Below the pieces are notes generated by a model. It ran no database searches, was not told the DNA's origin, and worked only from the letters and a program-made list of their open reading frames with translations. From UBA4416 sp040387475 (GTDB lineage: Bacteria; Bacteroidota; Bacteroidia; B-17B0; Aurantibacillaceae): a stretch of 64,000 nucleotides of DNA. The stretch covers positions 50,679 through 114,678 of the forward strand of contig JAZKDT010000008.1 in the NCBI GenBank assembly GCA_040387475.1, written 5' to 3'. Positions 53,201 through 60,554 of this stretch are shown here, piece after piece. Positions within the stretch are counted from its first letter, which is position 1. Every line of letters starts with the position of its first letter. Both the position numbers and the translations under genes were made by a program.

Positions 53201-53318
53201 CTGGTTTAATATTGCCGTGATTTGGTTGATGAGCATTACTTTAATGATCATGCTTTATTTCGAAGTATTTAAAAAAGCATTGGACGCCTTGGGAAATATT
53301 AGCTTTAAGAAAAAATAA
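50247..53318 (+). CDS. TerB-like + ABCG-type ABC transporter fusion
   Basis: 1023 residues. Residues 1-145 resemble a TerB (tellurite resistance) helical domain: ALMQMFAIIAKVDGISN and LLEFIYSSDEISEQENEF. Residues 155-250 look like a small beta domain (FHA-like spacing). The ABC ATPase (about 250-490) has Walker A GIMGGSGAGKSTLLNVLNG, signature TISGGQRKRLNIG and Walker B VLYVDEPTSGLSSRDSEN. The C-terminal 450 residues have six or so hydrophobic helices (LLINLIEAPALAFVLAALI onward), as in ABC2/ABCG half-transporters. The substrate is unknown; export is likely. No partner gene is needed for a homodimer. Confidence 0.87.
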   Translation: MSERILRALMQMFAIIAKVDGISNTGRSIVEAFLKQQLNKEQVEKYLVIFDEFIEAQQAGSKKKDGSAKRTSLNSVKVLKICTQINQELEQPQKVIVLIRLLEFIYSSDEISEQENEFVITVADTFNISQEEFNQLRAFIEDTAEKIPNTPNILVINNKENGYENACKHIYVDTLTSDVRVIQIDSVGMYALRIYGNIELQLNGQGISKERVHILTPGSSLRNSRVKPIYYSDIIGRFLADSSKARISFEAKNIEYKFKGGKLGLRNINIREESGKLIGIMGGSGAGKSTLLNVLNGVEVPSAGQVLINGKNIHVEKKFVEGVIGHVTQDDLLIEELTVYQNLFYNAKLCFGNLSDEEIAKKCHALLADLGLSETKELKVGSPLEKTISGGQRKRLNIGLELIREPSVLYVDEPTSGLSSRDSENIMDLLKELSLKGKLIFVVIHQPSSDIFKMFDKLKILDVGGFPIYYGNPVDAVSYFKTLVQHVNAEESECWNCGNVNPELIFNIIESKVLDEYGNLTHNRKTSPGEWNKNYVEKIEATIGDIKHQDEIPEAIFKIPNAFKQFKVFITRDVLSKLTNTQYLLINLIEAPALAFVLAALIRFYNTDANNTKGYFFRENENVPAYMFMSVVVALFIGLTVSAEEIIRDRKIRKRESFLNLSKGSYLWSKIIIMFVLSAVQTFMFVMVGNLIMGINGMFTDYWLVLFSASCFANMLGLNISSAFNSAVTIYISIPFLIIPQLLLAGVVVKFDKLNPVLAKQGGVPLVGEMMASRWAFEALAVNQFKANKFEKNFYKYDKAVSIASFKKVYWIPELQNKMVKIDGLMKDPSKSAEVERDFALLKNELLKEQAFLKNKYKFEGINQLNPKDYTPAIAASLKQFLMKINEHYINFENKARKQGDDVTQKMIKDLGNEEFITLKDDYTNEALDQFMLNSNELGDRCLEHDGRLIQRIDPIYLDPSESNTGSAHFYAPNKKFMGKLIPTFWFNIAVIWLMSITLMIMLYFEVFKKALDALGNISFKKK

Positions 53319-53334
53319 ACTAGTACCAAAGATC

Positions 53335-53371
53335 AAAGACTCAAGATAAAGATTATTTAGCTTGAGTCTTT
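53335..53371 (+). terminator. Inverted repeat after ABC transporter gene
   Basis: AAAGACTCAAG (53335-53345) and CTTGAGTCTTT (53361-53371) form an exact 11-bp stem with a 15-nt loop, followed by AATCTAACTTCTTTT. Probable weak terminator; the text is similar to dispersed AAGATTAAAGA repeats. Confidence 0.5.
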
Positions 53372-53444
53372 AATCTAACTTCTTTTAATACTTCTTAACT
53401 AACTTTCTTTAACAAATAATCTCGCTAAATACCATTTAAAAAAG

Positions 53445-53452
53445 TAATTTTG
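53445..53452 (+). promoter_or_regulatory. Promoter -7 box of bamD
   Basis: TAATTTTG is an exact TAnnTTTG match. The TTG start of bamD at 53459 lies 7 bases after it, so the mRNA is expected to be leaderless. No good upstream TTG was seen. Confidence 0.45.
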
Positions 53453-53458
53453 TATCGC

Positions 53459-54277
53459 TTGAAAAAAATCAGTTTTTATATTCTTATCCTGTCCTCCATT
53501 TTGCTGGCAAGCTGCGATGGGTACAATCGTTTATTGAAGAGTACAAACTACGAGTTGAAACTTGAAAAAGCGATGGCCTATTATCAAAAAGGTAACTATA
53601 TCAAAGCTTCCGGCTTGTTTGAAGAGTTAATTCCGGTTTACAAAGGAACTGATAAAGCTGAAGAAATCTATTTTTACTTTTCATATTGTAACTATTACCA
53701 GGGCGACTACGCCTTATCCCAATATCACTTTAAAAACTATTACCGTAGTTTTCCAACAGGAAAACATGCTGAGGAATGTTTATTTATGAATGCTTATTGC
53801 TATTATTTAAGCTCTCCTATCTATAAGCTTGACCAAACGGATACAAAAAATGCCATGGCCGAATTACAGAATTTCGTGGATATGTACCCCGAAAGTTCCC
53901 GCATAGATTCCTGTAACAAGATCAACGATATTTTGAGGGGCAAATTGGAACGGAAAGAATACGATATTATTAAACAGTACTTTAACCTTGGAGATTACCA
54001 GCACGAAAATTACAAAGCCGCAATTACTTCGTCTAATAACTTCATGAAGGATTTTCCTGAATCTCAGCATATTGATGAGATTTTATATACACAAATTGAT
54101 TCCTATTATCGTTTAGCTATTAATAGTCTGGAAGCCAAGAAGATAGAAAGATTAGATTTAGCTATGGAAAGTTATTTAAAATTGCTAGATTTGTACCCCA
54201 AAAGCGACTATTTGCAAAGAGCTGAGTCTATTTACGAAAGTTGTCGAAAAATGAAAAATAACACCTCAATAAAATAA
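53459..54277 (+). CDS. bamD: Outer-membrane assembly lipoprotein BamD
   Basis: 272 residues from TTG at 53459. It begins MKKISFYILILSSILLASC with a lipobox (LASC, Cys19). An earlier TTG at 53450 is inside the promoter box. Five TPR-type helical repeats follow: AMAYYQKGNYIKASGLFEEL, IYFYFSYCNYYQGDYALSQY, CLFMNAYCYYLSS, YFNLGDYQHENYKAAI and AMESYLKLLDLYPKSD. BamD scaffolds the Bam complex on the periplasmic side of the outer membrane. Followed 2 bases later by rpoZ; the two are one transcript. Confidence 0.94.
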   Translation: MKKISFYILILSSILLASCDGYNRLLKSTNYELKLEKAMAYYQKGNYIKASGLFEELIPVYKGTDKAEEIYFYFSYCNYYQGDYALSQYHFKNYYRSFPTGKHAEECLFMNAYCYYLSSPIYKLDQTDTKNAMAELQNFVDMYPESSRIDSCNKINDILRGKLERKEYDIIKQYFNLGDYQHENYKAAITSSNNFMKDFPESQHIDEILYTQIDSYYRLAINSLEAKKIERLDLAMESYLKLLDLYPKSDYLQRAESIYESCRKMKNNTSIK

Positions 54278-54279
54278 AG

Positions 54280-54612
54280 ATGGATTTTAAAAAAACAAAC
54301 GCAGAGCCGAGCACAGTAACACGCGACATCAGAAGATTTGATGGTCCTACAGGAAATATTTATGAATCAATTTCTATTATTTCTAAACGCGCTAACCAAA
54401 TTAGTTCTGAAATGAAAGAAGAATTATCTGCTAAATTAGCTGAATTTGCTAGTAACTCGGATAACTTAGAGGAGATCTTTGAAAACAGAGAACAAATTGA
54501 GATCTCTAAATTTTACGAAAAATTACCTAAACCATCTTTAATCTCTATCAATGAGTTTTTAGAAGATAAAACATACTACAGAAACCCTGCAAAGGAGCAA
54601 ACTAAAATTTAA
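54280..54612 (+). CDS. rpoZ: RNA polymerase omega subunit
   Basis: 110 residues. Bacteroidota-type omega: RDIRRFDGPTGNIYESISII, SKRANQISSEMKEELSAKLAEF and a C-terminal PSLISINEFLEDKTYY. It stabilises beta-prime in RNA polymerase. It lies between bamD and coaBC, the same order seen in many Bacteroidota genomes. The terminator at 54634-54672 follows, so coaBC may have its own start or readthrough. Confidence 0.93.
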   Translation: MDFKKTNAEPSTVTRDIRRFDGPTGNIYESISIISKRANQISSEMKEELSAKLAEFASNSDNLEEIFENREQIEISKFYEKLPKPSLISINEFLEDKTYYRNPAKEQTKI

Positions 54613-54633
54613 TTTTAGTTGCCTATAATCTTT

Positions 54634-54672
54634 AAAAACCCATCCTCCAATGATATTGGCAGATGGGTTTTT
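54634..54672 (+). terminator. Terminator after rpoZ
   Basis: AAAAACCCATC (54634-54644) pairs with GATGGGTTTTT (54662-54672); CCAA/TTGG (54647-54650 and 54656-54659) extends the stem. The T run follows. It ends 17 bases before the coaBC start. Confidence 0.8.
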
Positions 54673-54689
54673 ACTTTATATATTTTTTG

Positions 54690-55895
54690 ATGGTATTAAA
54701 AAACAAACATATTCTTTTAGGTATAACCGGTGGTATTGCTGCTTATAAATGCGCTCATCTGGTACGTTTATTAATAAAAGAAGGTGCTACGGTTAAGGTA
54801 GTAATGACAAAAGCGGCCGAAGAATTTGTAACTTCAAAAACATTATCAGTTTTAAGTAAAAATGAAGTGGCTACTGATTTTTTTGATGCTAACAATAACT
54901 GGAATAACCATGTTGCCCTTGCCGAATGGGCCGATGCCATGATTATAGCGCCCATAACCGCCAATACATTAGGCAAGTTTGCCAATGGTTTATGCGATAA
55001 CATAGTGGTAGCCTGTTATCTTTCTGCACGAAGTAGCGTGTTTGTTGCCCCGGCCATGGATTTGGATATGTATCAACATCCAACCACAAGGCGCAATATA
55101 GATACAGTTATTAAAAATGGCAATTATATCATTCCTGCCGAAAGTGGCGAATTAGCAAGTGGTTTAACCGGTGAAGGCAGAATGGCAGAACCGGAACATA
55201 TCATCGACTTTGTTAAAAAAGAACTCTCTCAAAACCTTCCTTTGTCAGGTAAAAACGTGTTAGTTAATGCTGGTCCTACTTATGAAGCCATTGATCCGGT
55301 AAGGTTCATTGGAAACCGTTCTTCCGGTAAAATGGGCGTAGCAATAGCTGATGAATTTGCCAAATTGGGAGCGGATGTTACCCTGGTTTTAGGTCCCTCA
55401 CATCAAATCCCGTCAGAAAGAGCGGTTAATGTTATTAAAGTTGAAAGTGCCGAAGAAATGTTTGATGCTTGCCAATTAGCATTTACCAGCAGTGATATGG
55501 TTGTTTTATCGGCTGCCGTAGCCGATTATAAACCAAAGGTTGTGGCCATTTCCAAAATAAAGAAAAAAGACGCTGAGTTGTCGTTAGAGTTAGTAAAGAC
55601 AACTGACATTCTTGAAACCCTGGGCAAACAAAAAAAACAGCAGCTGTTGGTGGGTTTTGCGCTCGAAACCGATCACGTTTTGGAATATGCCAAAGAGAAG
55701 ATCAAAAAGAAAAACCTCGATTTTATTGTAGCTAATTCTGCTAAAGAAACAGGCGCCGGATTTGGTGTTGATACTAACAAAATAACAATTATTGATAAAC
55801 ACAATAAAATGTATAATTTTGAGTTAAAAAGCAAGCAATCTGTTGCAAAGGATATTGTTATGTTTGCAATAAATTATTTAAAAGAAAATGCGTAA
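54690..55895 (+). CDS. coaBC: Bifunctional phosphopantothenoylcysteine decarboxylase/synthetase
   Basis: 401 residues from ATG at 54690. Two coenzyme A steps in one protein: CoaC flavoprotein domain (1-185; ITGGIAAYKCAHLVRLL, HVALAEWADAMIIAPITANTLGK, PAMDLDMYQHP) and CoaB ligase domain (185-401; VLVNAGPTYEAIDPVRFIGN, then RSSGKMG). The catalytic His and Cys lie in the CoaC half. Its C-terminus overlaps the next gene by 8 bases, so DUF4835 is coupled. Cytoplasmic. Confidence 0.96.
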   Translation: MVLKNKHILLGITGGIAAYKCAHLVRLLIKEGATVKVVMTKAAEEFVTSKTLSVLSKNEVATDFFDANNNWNNHVALAEWADAMIIAPITANTLGKFANGLCDNIVVACYLSARSSVFVAPAMDLDMYQHPTTRRNIDTVIKNGNYIIPAESGELASGLTGEGRMAEPEHIIDFVKKELSQNLPLSGKNVLVNAGPTYEAIDPVRFIGNRSSGKMGVAIADEFAKLGADVTLVLGPSHQIPSERAVNVIKVESAEEMFDACQLAFTSSDMVVLSAAVADYKPKVVAISKIKKKDAELSLELVKTTDILETLGKQKKQQLLVGFALETDHVLEYAKEKIKKKNLDFIVANSAKETGAGFGVDTNKITIIDKHNKMYNFELKSKQSVAKDIVMFAINYLKENA

Positions 55896-56787
55896 GTACT
55901 TATATATATTTCTGGGACTAATTATTGGCAACCTGTGTTTTTCGCAGGAGTTGAATTGTCAGGTAAGTGTTGTTTCTGTTCAGGTTCAGGGAACCACGGA
56001 AAAACAAATATTTGACCAATTACAAAAATCTATTTTTGAGTTCATGAATAATACGAAATGGACAAAAGATAATTTTACGATCAACGAAAGAATTGATTGT
56101 TCTATCCTCATTAATGTGACCAATAAATTAAGTGCCGACGATTATTTAGCCACCATACAAATTCAAAGCAGAAGACCGGTTTTTAAAAGTTCATACTTCT
56201 CGCCCACCATCAATTATATAGACGATAATTTCAGTTTCAAATATCAGCAATTTCAACAACTGGAGTTCAACTTAAACACATTTCAAAACAATATCACATC
56301 TGTTTTGGCTTATTACGCTTACCTTATCCTTGCTAATGATTACGATACCTACTCAAATCTGGGTGGTACCGAGTATTTTCAAAAAGCACAGTTAATTGTT
56401 GGAAATGCACAAAGTGCAAATGAAACCGGCTGGAAATCATTTGATAGTAATAAAAATCGCTACTGGATTGTTGAAAATGCTTTACAACCTGTTTTTCAAC
56501 CTATAAGAGAGTGTATGTATAAATATCACCGTTTAGGATTGGATATCATGTTTGACAAACCGGATGAGGGTAGAAAGGAAATTTTAAAATCCCTTGACTT
56601 GCTAACCGGCGTTTATAAAAACAGACCTGCATCATTTCCTATGGAAATATTTTTCAACGCCAAAGTAACCGAAGTCGTAAATATATTCTCTAAAGGCGCA
56701 CCGGATGAAAAAGGTAAAGCTGTGGAAATACTCACCAATGTTGATCCGGCAAATTCAACGAAATATTTTAAAATTCAGGAGAACTAA
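55888..56787 (+). CDS. DUF4835 family secreted protein
   Basis: 299 residues with a signal peptide ending in CFSQ (about residue 19). DUF4835 hallmarks: ELNCQVSVVSVQVQG, INERIDCSILINVTN, RRPVFKSSYFSPTINYIDD and YYAYLILANDYDTYS. The family lies in this same bamD-rpoZ-coaBC neighbourhood in many Bacteroidota and is sometimes labelled a T9SS component (PorD-like); I cannot confirm that name. Likely periplasmic. The gene overlaps coaBC by 8 bases. Confidence 0.88.
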   Translation: MRKYLYIFLGLIIGNLCFSQELNCQVSVVSVQVQGTTEKQIFDQLQKSIFEFMNNTKWTKDNFTINERIDCSILINVTNKLSADDYLATIQIQSRRPVFKSSYFSPTINYIDDNFSFKYQQFQQLEFNLNTFQNNITSVLAYYAYLILANDYDTYSNLGGTEYFQKAQLIVGNAQSANETGWKSFDSNKNRYWIVENALQPVFQPIRECMYKYHRLGLDIMFDKPDEGRKEILKSLDLLTGVYKNRPASFPMEIFFNAKVTEVVNIFSKGAPDEKGKAVEILTNVDPANSTKYFKIQEN

Positions 56788-56814
56788 TTTTAACATATAA
56801 GTAACATAAACCCC

Positions 56815-56844
56815 TTTGGGTTTTTGGCAAATTTACTAGCTTTG
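56815..56844 (+). promoter_or_regulatory. Promoter of the DUF3078 gene
   Basis: TTTG at 56815-56818 and TAGCTTTG at 56837-56844, spaced 18 bp, consensus form. Confidence 0.6.
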
Positions 56845-56869
56845 CACCTCTTTTTAAACCTTATTTTTT

Positions 56870-57853
56870 ATGACCAGATTTTTATGGACTATAACCCTGA
56901 TTATAGCAACTATTAGCAGCTTTGCTCAAGATGTTACAAAGGATGAAGCAGCTAAATTGCAATTAGAGTCGGACAAGCTAAAAGGAATTGCGGCAGATAC
57001 TATTAAAAACTGGAAGTTCGGCGGAGTGATCTCGTTTAACGGGCAACAGGTTGCCTTATCCAACTGGGCTGCCGGTGGAACCAATTCTATTTCTTTTGGA
57101 GGTATAATTTCAGTGTATGGCCGTTATAAAAAAGGAAAAACAACCTGGGATAACACCATTGATTTAGGATACGGCGTTATTAAGCAAGGAAACGTTAAAG
57201 ATTTCTGGAAAACGGATGATAAGATCCAGATAACTTCAAAATACGGTCGCCAGGCTTCTAAAAACTGGTATTATACAGCTTTGGGTGATTTTAAGACTCA
57301 ATTTACAAATGGTTATAATTACCCCAATGATTCTGTTTATATATCAAAATTTATGGCGCCGGGTTACGGAATTGCAGCTTTAGGTTTTGACTATAAACCT
57401 AATGATAATTTTTCATTCTTTATCGCACCTGTGACCGGTAAATTTACTTTTGTAAATGACGACAGCCTGGCTCGTAACGGCGCATTTGGAGTACAAAAAG
57501 AAGTGAGAGATGTAACCAATAAGGTTATACAGCCCTATAAAACACACCGCGAAGAATTTGGTGCTTATTTAAAATTGCAATACCAAACCAAAGTAATGGA
57601 TAATATCACTTTTCAGACGATATTGGAATTGTTTTCTAATTACCTCGAGAAACCTGAGAACATTGACGTGAACTGGACAACTTTAACTACGTTAAAAGTA
57701 AATAAATTTATCTCAGCGACCTTAACCACCCAGTTGATCTATGATGATGATATCATATTACTACGTAACACCGGCGATCAAAAAGGCACTATGGGACCTG
57801 ATGTGCAATTTAAACAGGTACTTGGTGTAGGATTCACCTACAAATTTCAATAA
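56870..57853 (+). CDS. DUF3078 outer-membrane protein
   Basis: 327 residues. Signal peptide ends in ISSFAQ (about residue 19). The mature part is beta-strand rich with alternating residues and aromatic girdles, e.g. WKFGGVISFNGQQVALSNWA, typical of the DUF3078 beta-barrel family, and ends with GVGFTYKFQ, an aromatic C-terminus suited to Bam recognition. Role in the envelope is not defined. Own promoter at 56815-56844 and terminator at 57855-57884. Confidence 0.86.
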   Translation: MTRFLWTITLIIATISSFAQDVTKDEAAKLQLESDKLKGIAADTIKNWKFGGVISFNGQQVALSNWAAGGTNSISFGGIISVYGRYKKGKTTWDNTIDLGYGVIKQGNVKDFWKTDDKIQITSKYGRQASKNWYYTALGDFKTQFTNGYNYPNDSVYISKFMAPGYGIAALGFDYKPNDNFSFFIAPVTGKFTFVNDDSLARNGAFGVQKEVRDVTNKVIQPYKTHREEFGAYLKLQYQTKVMDNITFQTILELFSNYLEKPENIDVNWTTLTTLKVNKFISATLTTQLIYDDDIILLRNTGDQKGTMGPDVQFKQVLGVGFTYKFQ

Positions 57854-57854
57854 C

Positions 57855-57884
57855 AAAAAAGGGACTCACATGAGTCCCTTTTTT
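57855..57884. terminator. Bidirectional terminator
   Basis: AAAAAAGGGACTCA (57855-57868) and TGAGTCCCTTTTTT (57871-57884) form a 14-bp stem with A/T runs, usable by both the DUF3078 gene and the convergent porX gene. Confidence 0.9.
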
Positions 57885-57900
57885 GTGTGGCTTAACTAAT

Positions 57901-59457
57901 TCATTTTGGTGATAAGGTGATGTAGGGAATGATCATCTCTTCCAAACTTACACCGCCATGCTGAAAGGTATTTTTATAATATTGCACATAGTGATTAAAG
58001 TTATTTGGATATGCAAAGAACTTATCTTCCCTGGCAAAAATATAACGCGTGCTCACATTTTGTTTCGGCAAAAAGGCATCAGCGGGGTTTTTAATTTCAA
58101 ATACTTCCTTAGCGTTATAATCCAATGCCCTACCCTGTTTATAACGCAGGTTAGTGTTTACGCTTTTGTCTCCTACCACTTTAGTTGGCTCTTTTACATG
58201 AACCGTTCCATGATCAGTGGTAATAATTAATTTACATTTCTTGGAAGCAATGAATTTTACCATCTCCAACAACGGAGAATGCTCAAACCATGACAGGGTT
58301 AAACTTCGATAAGCCGGCTCATCATCAGCTAATTCCCTGATCATTTCCGACTCGGTGCGTGAATGGCTTAACATATCCACAAAATTATAAACGATCACAT
58401 TCAACTTATTGTTCATTAAGTTACTCATGTTCTCGGATAACTTTTTACCCGCAGCAAAGTTTGTGATCTTGTTATAACTGGTTTTGATATCTTTTCCTAA
58501 ACGCTTAATCTGTGCATTCAGGAAATCTTCCTCGTGCATATTTTTTCCGCCTTCGTCTTCATCATTCTTCCACCAATCCGGGTGACGTTTTTCCATTTCG
58601 CTTGGTAAAAGTCCTGAAAAGATAGCATTACGTGCATACTGAGTAGCTGATGGCAAAATACTGAAAAACAATTCTTCATTATCTACTTTAAAATAGTCCT
58701 GAACAATTGGCTGAATCATTTTCCACTGATCGTAACGCAGGTTATCAATGACTAGTAAAAAGGTACAGCCGTTATTATCAAAATTACTAAAGAACTTATT
58801 CTTCAATAATGTGTGGCTCATGGTTGGAATATCCTTGTCGGAGCCATTTAACCAGTTCACATATTTTTTCTCAATAAATTTAAAGAACTGAAGGTTGGCA
58901 TCTGCTTTCTGCATTCTTAGTACATCCAACATACCTTTATCCTGGTTCTTATCAATTTCCAGTTCCCAATACACGATTTTCTTAAACACTTCCTGCCATT
59001 CCTGCCAGTTTAAATTATCAGACAAGGTCATGCCGATTTCTCTGAATTCTTTACGGTATTCGGTATTTGTTTTTTCGGATACCAAACGTTTATTATCTAA
59101 AGCTTTTTTAAGCGATAACAAAATCTGGTTTGGATTTACAGGCTTAATCAGGTAATCGGCAATTTTACTGCCAATTGCATCTTCCATAATGTATTCTTCT
59201 TCACTTTTGGTGATCATAACCACCGGCAGGTCGGATTTAAGTTGCTTGATTTTGGTTAAAGCCTCCAGCCCCGAAATGCCCGGCATATTTTCATCCAGCA
59301 ATACGGCTGACAAGGTGTTATTTTCCCTTACTATATCAATGGCTTCATCGCCACTTAAAGCGGTGATAATTTCATAACCCTTACTATTTAAAAATAGGAT
59401 ATGTGGTTTTAAAAGATCTATTTCGTCGTCGGCCCAAAGGATGGTTATTTTTTCCAT
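57901..59457 (-). CDS. porX: PorX-type response regulator with PglZ phosphatase domain
   Basis: 518 residues. N-terminal receiver (1-120) with acidic pair at 10-11 (WADDE) and phospho-acceptor Asp55 in AVLLDENMPGISG, then Lys in YLIKPVNPN. After a helical linker comes a PglZ-type alkaline-phosphatase-superfamily domain (about 210-518) with metal-ligand stretches LLVIDNLRYDQW, FVDMLSHSRTES and IITTDHGTVHV. In Porphyromonas PorX works with PorY to control T9SS genes. The PorY kinase is not in this window. Regulates or matches the T9SS cargo seen here. Confidence 0.94.
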   Translation of the reverse strand: MEKITILWADDEIDLLKPHILFLNSKGYEIITALSGDEAIDIVRENNTLSAVLLDENMPGISGLEALTKIKQLKSDLPVVMITKSEEEYIMEDAIGSKIADYLIKPVNPNQILLSLKKALDNKRLVSEKTNTEYRKEFREIGMTLSDNLNWQEWQEVFKKIVYWELEIDKNQDKGMLDVLRMQKADANLQFFKFIEKKYVNWLNGSDKDIPTMSHTLLKNKFFSNFDNNGCTFLLVIDNLRYDQWKMIQPIVQDYFKVDNEELFFSILPSATQYARNAIFSGLLPSEMEKRHPDWWKNDEDEGGKNMHEEDFLNAQIKRLGKDIKTSYNKITNFAAGKKLSENMSNLMNNKLNVIVYNFVDMLSHSRTESEMIRELADDEPAYRSLTLSWFEHSPLLEMVKFIASKKCKLIITTDHGTVHVKEPTKVVGDKSVNTNLRYKQGRALDYNAKEVFEIKNPADAFLPKQNVSTRYIFAREDKFFAYPNNFNHYVQYYKNTFQHGGVSLEEMIIPYITLSPK

Positions 59458-59516
59458 AAATTAGTGTTTTAATTATTACGAAAGTATAGGTTATTTATTG
59501 TGTAAAAAAATTACAA

Positions 59517-60554
59517 ATGCGAATAATTGTTATAAGTTTCATTTTGTCGGCTATACTTTGTATATCAAGTGTATTTGTGAAGAAACAATCTGAACCCAAT
59601 AAGGTTTTGCGCGGTATGTATTTTTGGAAAACGAATCTATATCTGAGTGAACAGGAGACACATTTTTTGAAGAACCATGATATCCAAAAACTATATACGA
59701 AGATTATGGATATTGACTGGAATGCTGTTTATGAAGCCTATCCTACAACATCCACTCATATTGAAGAAGAACTAAAAAAAGACACGCTGTTTGAAATTGT
59801 ACCGGTGATCTTTATAACCAACGAAAGCATTAAGCAAACGTGGGATATTGATACCTTGAGTAAGAAAATAATATTAAAGACGAAACAATTATGTGGCACG
59901 CAATATTCAAAAATAAAAGAACTACAAATAGATTGTGACTGGACACCTCAAACAAAGGAAAAGTACTTTGATTTGTTGCATAAGCTAAAAAAACTGGCTC
60001 CCCAACTACAACTGTCTGCAACTTTGCGATTACACCAGTTGAAGTACAAATCGAAAACCGGCGTTCCTCCGGTTGACCGAGTTACATTAATGCTTTATAA
60101 CATGGGAAAGCTTGGTAATTATTCGGAAACAAATTCTATTTTAAACATAAACGAAACCAAAAAATATATTAACGGCCTAAGGTACGACCTGCCTATTGAT
60201 TTTATTTTACCCTTATTTAACTGGGCATTAAAGTTCTCGAACAAACAATTCGATCGCATCGTTTATAATGTGAATCGCACCACATTTGACACTTGCAAAG
60301 CGTTTGTGAAACAAGCGAACGGATATTACAAAGTCATTAACGACTATTACACGCTGGATCAAGACTATTATTATTTTGGAGATGAAATAAGGGTTGAAGA
60401 CATACGCAAACAGGACTTGATGGAATTGTCGCGGTTGTGTGCTAAAAAAGCAACATCCCATCAATTTACAGTGTCCTTTTTTGAATTAAATCCATACTAC
60501 ATTAACACCATAGATTCGGCAGCTTATGAAGAAATATATCATACTTTTCGTTAG
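59517..60554 (+). CDS. Unknown secreted protein (DUF3142/TIM-barrel-like)
   Basis: 345 residues. The N-terminal hydrophobic segment (about 1-20) could be a signal peptide. The sequence KELQIDCDWTPQTKEKYFDL and LQLSATLRLHQLK, then VDRVTLMLYNMGKLG, resemble DUF3142, a glycosidase-like TIM-barrel set, but I cannot be sure. No catalytic residues can be fixed. It overlaps the next gene by 29 bases on the same strand, so the products are linked. Confidence 0.6.
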   Translation: MRIIVISFILSAILCISSVFVKKQSEPNKVLRGMYFWKTNLYLSEQETHFLKNHDIQKLYTKIMDIDWNAVYEAYPTTSTHIEEELKKDTLFEIVPVIFITNESIKQTWDIDTLSKKIILKTKQLCGTQYSKIKELQIDCDWTPQTKEKYFDLLHKLKKLAPQLQLSATLRLHQLKYKSKTGVPPVDRVTLMLYNMGKLGNYSETNSILNINETKKYINGLRYDLPIDFILPLFNWALKFSNKQFDRIVYNVNRTTFDTCKAFVKQANGYYKVINDYYTLDQDYYYFGDEIRVEDIRKQDLMELSRLCAKKATSHQFTVSFFELNPYYINTIDSAAYEEIYHTFR

